Source: Butyrivibrio sp. (lineage in GTDB: Bacteria > Bacillota > Clostridia > Lachnospirales > Lachnospiraceae). Taken from it: a stretch of 64,000 bases of DNA. Under the pieces are notes generated by a model. It ran no database searches. It saw only the letters and a program-made list of their open reading frames with translations, and had not been told where the DNA came from. Numbering within the stretch: position 1 is the first letter of the stretch; each line of letters opens with the position of its first letter. This document shows positions 1-8,764 of this stretch, piece by piece. A program made the translations under genes and the position numbers. The DNA lies in contig JAFZQT010000056.1 of the NCBI GenBank assembly GCA_017620235.1, positions 1-64,000 of the forward strand. The letters run 5' to 3'.

Positions 1-2
1 GA

Positions 3-497
3 ACAAGTTTTGTACTAATATCTGTTATGATGCTTACACTTGTGGGATGTGGATCGGCAAGTACCGGAAAACTAAAATCATCAGATTTATCTTTTGACTA
101 CAACGGAAACAGCATATCTGTAAAAAATGATGCAAATAAAACCATTGCCGCCCTTGGTGAGCCAAGTGAAGAACAGACTTCACCTTATAACGAAAATGAC
201 AAATTGTATATATTCGGCAGTGAGCCTGACTCAATTGAACTTTCAACTGTTAATGATTACGCACAGTCGCTGATAATTCATGATTCCAATATTAAAACTT
301 CCAGAGATATTGGAGTCGGAAACGTTTATAACGATGTGATCGCAGCGTATGGTGATAACGGCACACATACTATGAATGATGATTCATGGAATATCAGTTA
401 TAAATATAAAGATTACATGCTTTCATTTGATATGGAAGGTGAAGACCACAAAGTAACAGCAATTACGTATTCGAATAAACCAATCACTATAAACTAA
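3..497 (+). CDS. Small lipoprotein, 5' end outside the window
   Basis: The frame is open from the left edge, so the true start lies upstream. The visible N-terminus is a hydrophobic stretch ending in a lipobox (LVGC, Cys at codon 54-56), which predicts a lipid-anchored extracytoplasmic protein of about 145 mature residues. I recognise no domain; the mature part is acidic and Asn/Ser/Asp-rich. It lies 46 bp before the first of three kinase paralogues on the same strand. Its last codons (ending ITIN) and the following leader resemble the end of the first kinase copy and the leader after it, so this segment took part in the local duplications. It may be an accessory sensor for the kinases, but that is inference from position only. 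Confidence 0.75.
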   Translation, partial: TSFVLISVMMLTLVGCGSASTGKLKSSDLSFDYNGNSISVKNDANKTIAALGEPSEEQTSPYNENDKLYIFGSEPDSIELSTVNDYAQSLIIHDSNIKTSRDIGVGNVYNDVIAAYGDNGTHTMNDDSWNISYKYKDYMLSFDMEGEDHKVTAITYSNKPITIN

Positions 498-534
498 CGG
501 AAATAGACCAGATGAAAGGGGGACACCCTGAGAG
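483..534 (+). repeat. Duplicated gene-end and leader sequence, copy A
   Basis: The segment ATCACTATAAACTAA, then GGAAATAGACCAGATGAAA and a G-rich/ACACC/TTGAGA or CTGAGAG leader, recurs at 3000-3050 with few changes. A shorter form (ATGAAAAGGGG, then CCCCCTGAGAG) occurs at 4443-4466. The repeats cover the last codons of the gene before and the untranslated leader of the gene after. They look like junctions of the tandem duplication. Confidence 0.7.
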
Positions 535-543
535 AGGAAAGAT

Positions 544-2064
544 ATGAAACGTTTTTACAGTCGGAAAGCAAAAATAGTATTGGCGATAGCATGCATATTC
601 TTTTTTATATGTTTTTGCGTTAGCGTGGTTGCGTTTTCTATACTTCACAGAACAAGTTATAGAGAAACGGGAAGGGTTAAAGATTTTGATGTAGATGTAT
701 ACGAGGATGCGGGAATTGCATATGCCGTGTTGGCTCTTTCAAAACATGATTCAGGTTTCAATTCAGATCTTTTAAACGGTATGAATTGTAACTATGGAAT
801 TATTGAAGGAAAAGTGGATTCAGATACCGATTTGAATGATAACAGCATATATTTGTATAGGAATTTTGATGGTATTGCTGTACCGGATAAGGTTGGGTAT
901 AAGTTTTTTAGTAAGGAATATACTGTAAACAGCGGGACAGTTTTTAATCACAGTGATAAGTTTTTGCGTGTTGTTGATGAGCCTAATTCAATTATTACGG
1001 ATACCGGGAATCATGAGGAAATATATGAGGTACATGGAATAGGGTACGATCCCTTGGGGAAAAGAGCTTATGTTTATGCCAATGATAGTTTCATTGCATT
1101 GGATTCGTTTTGGTATGAGACCGATGGTGTTATTCACAGCGGAAGCGATTTGGGTGAAAATGACGGAAGCGTAGAGATAACACGTGACGCTGATTATGCC
1201 GGTAACGATGGTGAAGCTAAAAATGTAGATAGCTCATTCAGTACAATTATGGCTGATAATAAACAGGGCGCTAAAGAGGATACAGAGGAAGGTGCGGAGG
1301 AAAACGATAAGTTATATATTGCCGGTAATGAATATGATCCGATCTCAAAGACAATTGAAGGGTATAAATTGTGCTTAAATACCAATGGTGATATGAAAGG
1401 AATTTTGAGCGGAGATTATGTGGCAGATCTGTCTCCTATTCATGAAACTTTAAAAGAAATGGATTCTTTTGACAGTGTCGGCACAATGTTTACTGATCTG
1501 GGTGATGCTCCAAAAATCAAAACAGAGGTGGAGAATCCCGAAAATAAACATTATACTGTCGTTTGCTTTCCAAATGAAGACAAGCTTTCTGCCAAGGATC
1601 ATGTAAATGATTATTATGCAAAGGCGGATAAGATTGTTGCTGTGACAGATGCGGTTAACCCTTTTCTTCTATTTCTTGGGATCATTACTTTTATAATGAT
1701 ATGGGTTTGCTTTGTTGTGTTTATCAAAGCAGTAGGCCATACAAGGGATAGTGAGGAGATTTTGGATAACCCGATTGCAAATAAGCCGATAGATTTGGTA
1801 TTGGTTTGCACTGCGGTTTTTGAGTTTACTCTTTTGGGAATCTCATATTATATAGCGCGCTCTGTGTCACATTATATGGATCTTGTTGCTTTATTCGTGA
1901 TACTTGTATCTATGGTGACAGTGGGACTTATCTTTTGCTCATCATTGGCAGTTAATTATAAACTCCATAGATTGCACAGGAATTATCTGGTTGCAAAGCT
2001 ATTTGAAAAAATAAATGGAGTACCAAGATATGGATTCTGTATTTTGCAGAAGCATTCTTCATGA
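544..2064 (+). CDS. Sensor half of frameshifted membrane histidine kinase (copy 1)
   Basis: This is the N-terminal part of a sensor kinase whose intact paralogue lies at 4472-6844. It has TM1 at about residues 8-30, an extracytoplasmic domain of about 300 residues, and three more TM segments. The alignable frame is lost after the shared KLHRLH region: the last 15 or so codons (near GVPRYGF) have no counterpart in copy 3. The homologous sequence resumes in the -1 frame and continues through the ORF at 2061-3014. The switch lies at a run of six A at 2006-2011; one extra A there would restore a continuous protein. ATG follows an AGGAAAG ribosome site. The sensor domain is unrecognised. Either a decayed gene, a switchable A tract or a sequence error. 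Confidence 0.8.
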   Translation: MKRFYSRKAKIVLAIACIFFFICFCVSVVAFSILHRTSYRETGRVKDFDVDVYEDAGIAYAVLALSKHDSGFNSDLLNGMNCNYGIIEGKVDSDTDLNDNSIYLYRNFDGIAVPDKVGYKFFSKEYTVNSGTVFNHSDKFLRVVDEPNSIITDTGNHEEIYEVHGIGYDPLGKRAYVYANDSFIALDSFWYETDGVIHSGSDLGENDGSVEITRDADYAGNDGEAKNVDSSFSTIMADNKQGAKEDTEEGAEENDKLYIAGNEYDPISKTIEGYKLCLNTNGDMKGILSGDYVADLSPIHETLKEMDSFDSVGTMFTDLGDAPKIKTEVENPENKHYTVVCFPNEDKLSAKDHVNDYYAKADKIVAVTDAVNPFLLFLGIITFIMIWVCFVVFIKAVGHTRDSEEILDNPIANKPIDLVLVCTAVFEFTLLGISYYIARSVSHYMDLVALFVILVSMVTVGLIFCSSLAVNYKLHRLHRNYLVAKLFEKINGVPRYGFCILQKHSS

Positions 2065-3014
2065 TTTTTATAACGCTGTTTTTGGAAAACTATTTCGGTG
2101 AGGGCGTTTTACTGATTTCCGGGTTTATGGATAGGGCTATAATTGCATTTTTCATAATGTGGGGAATAAGAAGTTACTCCAAAATAAAAGATTCTGTAGA
2201 AAAACTCGCAGCGGGAGATACAACAGTGAATGTTGATGTAAGAGGAATGCCACAGTTTCTTGAGGACACCGGAACTGCAATCAATGATATCCGAAACGGA
2301 ATTGAGATTGCTTTGGCGGAGCGTACAAAGAGTGAGAGGATGAAGGTAGAGCTTATCACTAACGTATCTCATGACATCAAGACTCCGATCACTTCGATAA
2401 TAAATTATGTTGATCTTCTTGATAAAGAGAACCTTGAAAATGAGAAGGTAAAAGACTACCTTGAAGTTTTGGACAGGCAGTCTCTGCGCCTAAAAAGGCT
2501 TGTTGAAGATATTATTGAAGCATCAAAGATCTCCAGTGGAAATATTAAATTTAATATGGAAGAAGTTGATGCAAAAGTTTTACTTGATCAATCCATCGGA
2601 GAATTTTCGGAACGACTTGCGGAGAAGAAGATTGAGGTCGTTGTTAACAGCTTTGATGACAAAATAATTCTTAAGGCTGATAACCGATATCTTTGGAGAG
2701 TATTTGATAACATTATGAGCAATATTGTCAAATATGCGCAGGCAGATACAAGAGCATACGTGGATCTTGAAAAAGAAGGAGATAAACTCAGATTTATCTT
2801 TAGAAATACATCCAGAGAACAACTAAACATTTCTCCTGAAGAACTTATGGAAAGATTTGTCAGAGGAGATAAATCACGATATACAGAAGGGAACGGACTC
2901 GGCTTAGCAATCGCTCGTAGCCTCACAGAGGCTATGGGAGGAACAATGAACATAGTAATAGACGGAGATTTCTTCAAAGTAATCCTTGAGTTTGACGCGA
3001 TCACTATAAACTAA
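2061..3014 (+). CDS. Kinase half of frameshifted membrane histidine kinase (copy 1)
   Basis: The C-terminal half continues copy 1 in another frame. It has a membrane segment near residues 10-30, a HAMP-like linker (SYSKIKDSVEKLAAGD), a HisKA dimerisation helix with phospho-acceptor His104 in NVSHDIKTP, and an HATPase domain with an N-box (DNIMSN) and a GNGLGLAIA G-box. All catalytic motifs are present, so this half could be active if joined to the sensor half. Homologous codons run upstream of the ATG back to about 2007, and the ATG at 2061 has no convincing ribosome site, so independent translation is doubtful. The preceding frame ends at 2064, overlapping by four bases. It aligns along its length with residues from about 475 of copy 3. 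Confidence 0.8.
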   Translation: MIFITLFLENYFGEGVLLISGFMDRAIIAFFIMWGIRSYSKIKDSVEKLAAGDTTVNVDVRGMPQFLEDTGTAINDIRNGIEIALAERTKSERMKVELITNVSHDIKTPITSIINYVDLLDKENLENEKVKDYLEVLDRQSLRLKRLVEDIIEASKISSGNIKFNMEEVDAKVLLDQSIGEFSERLAEKKIEVVVNSFDDKIILKADNRYLWRVFDNIMSNIVKYAQADTRAYVDLEKEGDKLRFIFRNTSREQLNISPEELMERFVRGDKSRYTEGNGLGLAIARSLTEAMGGTMNIVIDGDFFKVILEFDAITIN

Positions 3015-3050
3015 TGGAAATAGACCAGATGAAAAGAGTACACCTTGAGA
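3000..3050 (+). repeat. Duplicated gene-end and leader sequence, copy B
   Basis: Second copy of the repeat at 483-534. It includes the ITIN stop-codon region of copy 1 and the leader of copy 2. The match runs across the stop codon into untranslated sequence, which common descent by duplication explains better than protein selection. Confidence 0.7.
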
Positions 3051-3062
3051 ATGGAGAGAAAA

Positions 3063-4445
3063 ATGGAACGATTTTACAGTCGGAAAGCAAAAATATTATT
3101 GGCGATAGCATGCATATTATTTGCTACTTGTTGTTTAATAAGCACGATTTCATACCATATACTTGGAATTTATGATTTTAGGAATAGAGTAAATACCGAT
3201 CCGGGAAAGGCGTATGCTACATTGGCTCTTTCCAAATATGATTCTGATTTTAATGCCGATCTTTTGAATGGGATGAATTGTTATTATGGAATCATTGATG
3301 GGAATGTGACTGAAGATACCGATCTGAATGATGCCGGTACATATCTGTATCGCAATTTTGACGGCATTTCTTTGCCAAAAGAGGGCGAGTATTATGAACA
3401 CACTTATACTATTAACGATAATACAGATTTTAAGAACGTTGATACTTTAGATGATCCTTTGGCAATATTTGGTGCGGATCCCTCTTTTTATATCGACACA
3501 GGTGTTGCTATAGACACAGTAAATTATGATATAGACGGTATAGGATACGATACCGTTGGCGGAAAGGCATATGTATATGCAAACAAAAGATTTTATCTAC
3601 TGAGGTCAGGTGAATATGAATACACTGACAAAGGCAAGAGCGTAAAAGAAAGTGTGGATGGCATTTACGGACCGGCTTGGGGCACGGACACGTTTAATAT
3701 TGACGGTGTTGAATATGATCCTATTTCAAAGTCTGCGCCGGATTATAATTTGTATTTGAAGTCAATGAACGGTGACGAATTGGGACGTTTGAGCGGAGAT
3801 TATGTGATAGATCTTTCACCTCTTCATGGTACTTTAAAAGAATATGATCCATGTAATGCGCTTGAAACACCGTTTTCTGATTTGAAGGACTCTTCAAAAA
3901 TTCAGACTGTGGCAGAAAAAGTTGATAACAAACATTATACTTTCATATGTTTTCCAAATGAAGCAAAGCTTTCTGCCAAAGATCATGTAAATGATTATTA
4001 TGCGAAGATTCAAAAATTTGTCAGTGTATCATACGCTGTCAGACCTTTTCTTCCGGTAATGAGTATTATTGCTCTTATTATAGCTATTGTTTGCTTTGTC
4101 CTATTCATGAGGGCTGCAGGCCATACGATACATAGTGAAGAAATCGTGGATGGCCCGATTGAAAAATTACCGATAGATCTGGCATTGCTTGTAACAATTA
4201 TTTTGGAATATATATTCTTTGAAATAGCATTAAATTTTTATGCGACAGCACTAAATATGGGCATGACATTGCCGGTTTATACTTGGGCTTTGGGCGCAGT
4301 TGTGATGTTCATGTTGTCGATGGCAGTGGGATTGCTCTTCTGTTCAACAGTGGCAGTTAATTACAAACTTCATAGATTGCACAAGAACAATTTGCTTGCA
4401 AAGCTACTGCTGAAATTTGAATTAAAGAGTCGGATAAAAGAATGA
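3063..4445 (+). CDS. Sensor-only paralogue of the membrane kinase (copy 2)
   Basis: This 460-residue protein matches the sensor and first four TM segments of copies 1 and 3. It starts with the same RFYSRKAK motif and shares the NDYYAK and VNYKLHRLHK blocks. Homology stops near residue 455 (KSRI), exactly where copy 3 continues (KTRIW) into TM5, TM6 and the kinase. Here the frame ends at TGA and the leader of copy 3 begins 27 bp before its ATG. So the kinase half is gone, probably by recombination between repeats. I chose ATG 3063 because GGAG lies 6-7 bases upstream and its N-terminus matches the paralogues; an in-frame ATG further upstream would add a few residues. It could be a non-signalling decoy or regulator of the intact kinase, or simply a remnant. 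Confidence 0.8.
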   Translation: MERFYSRKAKILLAIACILFATCCLISTISYHILGIYDFRNRVNTDPGKAYATLALSKYDSDFNADLLNGMNCYYGIIDGNVTEDTDLNDAGTYLYRNFDGISLPKEGEYYEHTYTINDNTDFKNVDTLDDPLAIFGADPSFYIDTGVAIDTVNYDIDGIGYDTVGGKAYVYANKRFYLLRSGEYEYTDKGKSVKESVDGIYGPAWGTDTFNIDGVEYDPISKSAPDYNLYLKSMNGDELGRLSGDYVIDLSPLHGTLKEYDPCNALETPFSDLKDSSKIQTVAEKVDNKHYTFICFPNEAKLSAKDHVNDYYAKIQKFVSVSYAVRPFLPVMSIIALIIAIVCFVLFMRAAGHTIHSEEIVDGPIEKLPIDLALLVTIILEYIFFEIALNFYATALNMGMTLPVYTWALGAVVMFMLSMAVGLLFCSTVAVNYKLHRLHKNNLLAKLLLKFELKSRIKE

Positions 4446-4471
4446 AAAGGGGAACCCCCTGAGAGGAAAAA

Positions 4472-6844
4472 ATGAAACGATTTTACAGTCGAAAAGCTAA
4501 AATTTTATTAGCGATAGCATGCACGTTCTTTTTCGTATGTTTTTGCTTAAGCGTTCTTGCGTTTCATGAGCTTAATAGAAATGGATTTCGAGATGAGTTT
4601 CGTAAAAGAGTATATGATAATGCGGGAAATGCATATGCTGTACAGGCTCTTTCTAAATATCAGTCCGGATTTAATGTTGGTTTTTTGAATCGAATGAATT
4701 GTTATTACGGAATTATTGAGGGATATGTGTTGCCGGATATTGACTTGAATGATCCCGGTATATATTTGTGTCATAATTTTGAAGGTATCCCTGTGCCGAA
4801 AGATGACTATTTTATATATTCGTATGTTATTAATAGCAAAACAGTTTTTGATAAAACGTTAGATTTGATCGGATTATCGAGAGAAGATCGCATCAATACG
4901 GACCCCGGTGAAATGAAATCGGTAGTATATGATATACAAGGGGTAGGATACGATCACTTGGGGAAAAAGGCATATGTCTATGCAAATGACAGTTTTTATG
5001 CACTGAGTAGGGCTTTTTATGAGTACAGTGATAGCTATTCGGTTACATCAATAACAGATGTGGATAGCACCTATAGGACTATTTGGAATAAAAATAAACC
5101 GAATGAGAGTATTGAAGATGCTACAGAAGGGAATGAAAAGCTATATATTGCCGGTGAGGGATATGATCCAATCTCAAAGGTGGATAAAGATTATAAATTG
5201 TTTTTTAGGACCCACACCGGAACAGGAATACTGAGTGGAGATTATATAGCAGATCTTTCACCACTTCACGATTCTTTAAAAAATGTTGATACATTTGCCG
5301 GTACGCGATTTGCTGATATGGCGAATCCTACTCAAATTACAACGAAAGTGGAAGATCCGGAAAATATGCATTATACCTTCGTTTGTTTTCCGGATGAAGC
5401 CAAGCTTCTCATGAAAAATCATGAAAATGATTATTATGCAAAGGCACAGAAAATAGTAAAAGCAGCAGATGTGCTTCATCTTATTCTTCCGGTGATTGGT
5501 ATGATCGTGCTTTTGTTGCAGTGGGTTTGTTTTGTTCTATTTATGAAGGCAGCCGGTCATACTGATCAGTCTGAAGAAATTGTGGATGGTCCTATTGAAA
5601 AGATACCGATAGATTTGACTTTAATTATAACAGTAATCGTAGAAATCATACTCCTGTATTTAATAATTGTATATTCGAGCTTGCAACCGTTTTATTTGGC
5701 GCTTATTGCCATAACTGTTGGTTTTATATTGGTGTCGTTAGTGAGTTTGATATTTTTTTCATCCCTTGCGGTTAATTTCAAACTTCATAGATTGCATAAA
5801 AACTGTTTGTTTATGAAACAGTTGATGATATTTGGATGGAAGACACGAATATGGATCATATATGGTATAGCAACTTTAGTATTATTTTGGATAATGAATA
5901 GTGTTGCTGATATATTCTATGATTATCCGGAGTATTTTATTTTGTTTTTTATTGATAAGGCTATACTTGCGTTAGCAATATTCTTGTGGATAAGAAGCTA
6001 TTCCAAAATAAAAGGCACTGTAGAAAAACTTGCGGAAGGAGATACGACAGCACGCGTTGATGTGACCGGAATGCCACAGTTTATGAGGGATACCGGTGAA
6101 GCGATAAATGATATCCAAGAGGGAATTGAGATTGCTCTGGTGGAGCGGACAAAGAGTGAGCGATTGAAGACGGAGCTACTTACAAATGTATCTCACGATA
6201 TCAAGACGCCTATCACATCGATAATCAATTATGTTGATCTTCTTGATAAAGAAAAACTGAAAAATGATAATGCAAAAGAATATATTGAGGTTTTGAACAG
6301 ACAGTCGCTGCGTCTTAAGAAGCTTGTAGAAGATCTTATTGAAGCATCAAAAGTCACTACAGGAAATATTGAATTTGATATGGAACAAGTGAACGCAGGA
6401 GTTTTGCTTGATCAATCTATCGGAGAGTTTGCGGAGCGACTTGAAAAAAACAATATAGAAGTTGTTGTGAACAATGAAGATGGTGAAATGATGCTTCGGG
6501 CAGACAACCGATATCTTTGGAGAGTGTTCGACAATATTATGAGTAACATTGTCAAGTATGCTCAGGCAAATACCAGAGCGTATGTAGATCTTAAAAAAGA
6601 CGGCGACAAGCTTAGGTTTATTTTTAGAAATACCTCTAGGGATCAATTAAATATTTCGCCTGAAGAACTAATGGAAAGATTTGTCAGAGGAGATAAATCA
6701 CGATATACAGATGGAAACGGACTCGGCTTGTCTATAGCTCGTAGCCTTACTGAGGCTATGGGAGGAACGATGAATATATTTATAGACGGAGATTTCTTTA
6801 AGGTGATTCTTGAATTTGACGCGATTGTAGAAAGCGGAGAATAA
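4472..6844 (+). CDS. Membrane sensor histidine kinase (copy 3, intact)
   Basis: At 790 residues this is the only complete member of the triplet. TM1 is at about 9-29, followed by an extracytoplasmic domain to about 330 that I do not recognise, then five TM segments between about 335 and 508. A HAMP-like linker (SYSKIKGTVEKLAEGD) leads into HisKA, with His575 in NVSHDIKTP, and HATPase_c with an N-box near 685 (DNIMSN) and a GNGLGL G-box near 750. It should autophosphorylate on His575 and pass phosphate to a response regulator. None is encoded in the window downstream, so the partner is probably left of the edge or elsewhere. The ribosome site is AGAGGAAAA just before ATG. A tiny TM ORF starts five bases after its stop. 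Confidence 0.9.
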   Translation: MKRFYSRKAKILLAIACTFFFVCFCLSVLAFHELNRNGFRDEFRKRVYDNAGNAYAVQALSKYQSGFNVGFLNRMNCYYGIIEGYVLPDIDLNDPGIYLCHNFEGIPVPKDDYFIYSYVINSKTVFDKTLDLIGLSREDRINTDPGEMKSVVYDIQGVGYDHLGKKAYVYANDSFYALSRAFYEYSDSYSVTSITDVDSTYRTIWNKNKPNESIEDATEGNEKLYIAGEGYDPISKVDKDYKLFFRTHTGTGILSGDYIADLSPLHDSLKNVDTFAGTRFADMANPTQITTKVEDPENMHYTFVCFPDEAKLLMKNHENDYYAKAQKIVKAADVLHLILPVIGMIVLLLQWVCFVLFMKAAGHTDQSEEIVDGPIEKIPIDLTLIITVIVEIILLYLIIVYSSLQPFYLALIAITVGFILVSLVSLIFFSSLAVNFKLHRLHKNCLFMKQLMIFGWKTRIWIIYGIATLVLFWIMNSVADIFYDYPEYFILFFIDKAILALAIFLWIRSYSKIKGTVEKLAEGDTTARVDVTGMPQFMRDTGEAINDIQEGIEIALVERTKSERLKTELLTNVSHDIKTPITSIINYVDLLDKEKLKNDNAKEYIEVLNRQSLRLKKLVEDLIEASKVTTGNIEFDMEQVNAGVLLDQSIGEFAERLEKNNIEVVVNNEDGEMMLRADNRYLWRVFDNIMSNIVKYAQANTRAYVDLKKDGDKLRFIFRNTSRDQLNISPEELMERFVRGDKSRYTDGNGLGLSIARSLTEAMGGTMNIFIDGDFFKVILEFDAIVESGE

Positions 6845-6848
6845 AGTT

Positions 6849-6920
6849 ATGGGGTATACGGCATTTCAGCTTTTTCTAATTATTGGAATTGTAGTTGTTT
6901 GGATACGAATAGAGGATTGA
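6849..6920 (+). CDS. Putative 23-residue single-span membrane peptide
   Basis: ATG at 6849 is preceded by GGAG at 6836-6839 with a nine-base spacer, overlapping the last codons of the kinase gene. The frame encodes 23 residues: a short polar start (MGYTAFQ), a hydrophobic core of about 12 residues (LFLIIGIVVVWI) and a charged end (RIED). The stop at 6918-6920 is 21 bp before the next gene's ATG. Small single-span peptides next to sensor kinases are known in other systems as modulators. Here that role is only inferred. It is too short for similarity to be conclusive. Confidence 0.4.
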   Translation: MGYTAFQLFLIIGIVVVWIRIED

Positions 6921-6941
6921 AAAGAAATTAAGGGAGCAGGT

Positions 6942-8069
6942 ATGGAAAAAAGAAACAGAATTATTGCTATTGCAATGTGTACGTTTATGGTTTTGACATC
7001 TGTAGCATGCGGAAAGCAGAATGGAGCAGATGAGCTTTCGCTCTCTGTTGAGGATGTTACGAGTGAAGAAACTGCGGCAGAGGCTTCACAGGAAAAAGGA
7101 GAAAACTTTGAGATTCCTGAGGGAATGTACCTCAGTGAGGTTACCGGTGAACCAATTAGTGAAGAGATCAAAGATCAGCGTCCTATCGCTGTAATGGTCG
7201 ATAATGAGAAGATAGCACTTCCTCACTTTGGAACAGCTGAAGCAGATGTTGTTTATGAGATCATGAACAGTACAAAGAATGACAGAATTACCAGACTTAT
7301 GTGTATCGTAAAAGACTGGGGCAAGATTGAGCAGATGGGAAGTATCAGAAGTACGAGGCCTACCAATATTCTCCTTGCAGCTGAGTGGGATGCGGTGCTC
7401 TGCCACGATGGAGGACCTCCGGTTCATATTAACGCATACTTGGATAATCCCTGGGCACAGCATTTCTCAGGTACTTTTTCAAGGGTTAAAAATGGAAAGC
7501 CAAAAGAATTTACCGAGTATATCTGCGGTGGAGATCTTGAAAAGAATTTCTCAAGTAATGCATCAAAGCCGGGATATTCGACGACTTATACCGAGTACAG
7601 AAACGAGGGAAGTCATTTTAACTTTGTTCCTTACGGCCAAGAAGTAGATCTTACAAAGGTTTATGACAAAACATATCCTGCAACGGAAATCAAACTTCCT
7701 TTCTGGCATAATACTTCAACTCTTAAGTACAACGAAGAGACTAAGGAGTACGAGTATTACGAGTACGGATCCCGTCATGAGGATGCCGAGGACAAGGAGC
7801 CTCTCAGCTTTAAGAATGTCCTTATTCAGAAATGTGATTTCAACCAGCTTGATGACGAGGGTTATCTTATTTATAACTGTATCGATTCAGGAAAGCAGGG
7901 ATGGTACATCACAAACGGTGTCGGCAAGGTCATCACATGGGTAAAAGACAAGGATACACATTTAACCAAGTACTATGACGATAAGGGTGAGGAAATCCAG
8001 ATCAACACAGGTAAGACATATATCTCACTTGTTCCGTCAGATACATGGGAATCTCTTACCGTAAATTAA
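6942..8069 (+). CDS. DUF3048 (YerB-like) lipoprotein
   Basis: A 375-residue lipoprotein with a signal peptide ending in a VAC lipobox (Cys23) and an acidic linker. The body matches the DUF3048/YerB family, with characteristic stretches such as RPIAVMVDN, GSIRSTRPTN and LCHDGGPP. Family members are membrane-anchored extracytoplasmic proteins of unknown biochemical function in Firmicutes. The ATG follows GGGAGCAGGT. The gene is 97 bp after the kinase, on the same strand, and is closed by a strong terminator at 8081-8115. The length is normal for the family. Confidence 0.85.
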   Translation: MEKRNRIIAIAMCTFMVLTSVACGKQNGADELSLSVEDVTSEETAAEASQEKGENFEIPEGMYLSEVTGEPISEEIKDQRPIAVMVDNEKIALPHFGTAEADVVYEIMNSTKNDRITRLMCIVKDWGKIEQMGSIRSTRPTNILLAAEWDAVLCHDGGPPVHINAYLDNPWAQHFSGTFSRVKNGKPKEFTEYICGGDLEKNFSSNASKPGYSTTYTEYRNEGSHFNFVPYGQEVDLTKVYDKTYPATEIKLPFWHNTSTLKYNEETKEYEYYEYGSRHEDAEDKEPLSFKNVLIQKCDFNQLDDEGYLIYNCIDSGKQGWYITNGVGKVITWVKDKDTHLTKYYDDKGEEIQINTGKTYISLVPSDTWESLTVN

Positions 8070-8080
8070 ATAAACTATTA

Positions 8081-8115
8081 GGGAGCATATCAGTGATTGG
8101 TATGCTCCCTTTTTT
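8081..8115 (+). terminator. Rho-independent terminator
   Basis: GGGAGCATA and TATGCTCCC form a perfect nine-base stem with an 11-base loop, followed by a T run. It ends transcription of the YerB-like gene just before the convergent queT. Confidence 0.9.
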
Positions 8116-8124
8116 ATTAATGAA

Positions 8125-8664
8125 TCAGATGTTTTTGAAGATGGCACCTTTTCTTTTATCGAGTGCAAAAAGTAAGATCATGCCGAGTACGAAGCATGAG
8201 ATCACTTCGCCGATAAAAACTGTCAGCATGAAGTATGGAAGAGTTCCCTCTAACTTATATACGTGGATGAGCACGAGAGGAACGATGATAGTATTTGCAA
8301 CAATAGGTGGGATAGGGCAGAGCCAGGTCCTGAGCTTACTTGTGCGATGTAGATCTTGAGCAGAAGTATTTTTTAACCCGTGTGCAATAAGGTAAGTTCC
8401 AAGCGCACCAAGAAGTGTTGCGACAGAGCCGAAGATGATGTCAAGAAGCATGCAGCCTGTTGTTATATTCGCGATGATACATCCTATGAAAAGCCCCGGT
8501 ATTGCGGCGGGAGTAAAGAAAGGCAGAATTGTAAGTGCCTCCGAAAAACGAACCTGAATCGCGTAATTTGCAAGACCAAGCATGTTTGCAAAGTGCGTCA
8601 AGACGACGTAAAGAGCTGCGATCACGGCAGCCTGAGTGATAAATAGAGTCTTTTTGTTATTCAT
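8125..8664 (-). CDS. queT: QueT-type queuosine-precursor transporter (ECF S component)
   Basis: A 179-residue, mostly hydrophobic protein with five or six TM segments. It matches the QueT (DUF988) family, including an AIQVRFSEALTILPFF block. QueT proteins are substrate-binding S components of energy-coupling factor transporters and are thought to import preQ1 or related deazapurines for queuosine synthesis. The assignment is strengthened by the preQ1-I-like riboswitch immediately upstream. Translation starts at ATG 8664-8662 with AAGGAG seven bases upstream. The shared ECF energising module is not encoded nearby. The gene converges on the YerB-like lipoprotein gene. Confidence 0.88.
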   Translation of the reverse strand: MNNKKTLFITQAAVIAALYVVLTHFANMLGLANYAIQVRFSEALTILPFFTPAAIPGLFIGCIIANITTGCMLLDIIFGSVATLLGALGTYLIAHGLKNTSAQDLHRTSKLRTWLCPIPPIVANTIIVPLVLIHVYKLEGTLPYFMLTVFIGEVISCFVLGMILLFALDKRKGAIFKNI

Positions 8665-8670
8665 TTAAAT

Positions 8671-8712
8671 CTCCTTTAGTTTTGTTTATTGTCAGGAAGG
8701 TCTCGAACTGAC
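8671..8712 (-). promoter_or_regulatory. preQ1-I riboswitch upstream of queT
   Basis: On the minus strand, P1 is formed by GTCAG (8712-8708) and CTGAC (8695-8691). Loop 1 starts TTCGAG and contains ACCTTC. The A-rich tail AATAAACAAAACTAA runs directly into AAGGAG of queT. This order (short P1, TTC-type loop, A-rich tail, overlap with the Shine-Dalgarno) matches class-I preQ1 riboswitches. Ligand binding would pull the tail into a pseudoknot and hide the ribosome site. The P2 pairing is imperfect by eye. Confidence 0.75.
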
Positions 8713-8764
8713 ATAATAATACTATCATCTTTTGGAAAAAATGACAGGAGGCACGCGGAATTAC

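Noticed and set aside
2000..2020. Programmed -1 ribosomal frameshift in kinase copy 1
   Set aside because: The codons at the A run do not form an X-XXY-YYZ heptamer with good re-pairing in both sites, and I see no strong stem just after it. Simple indel, slippage or sequence error is more likely.
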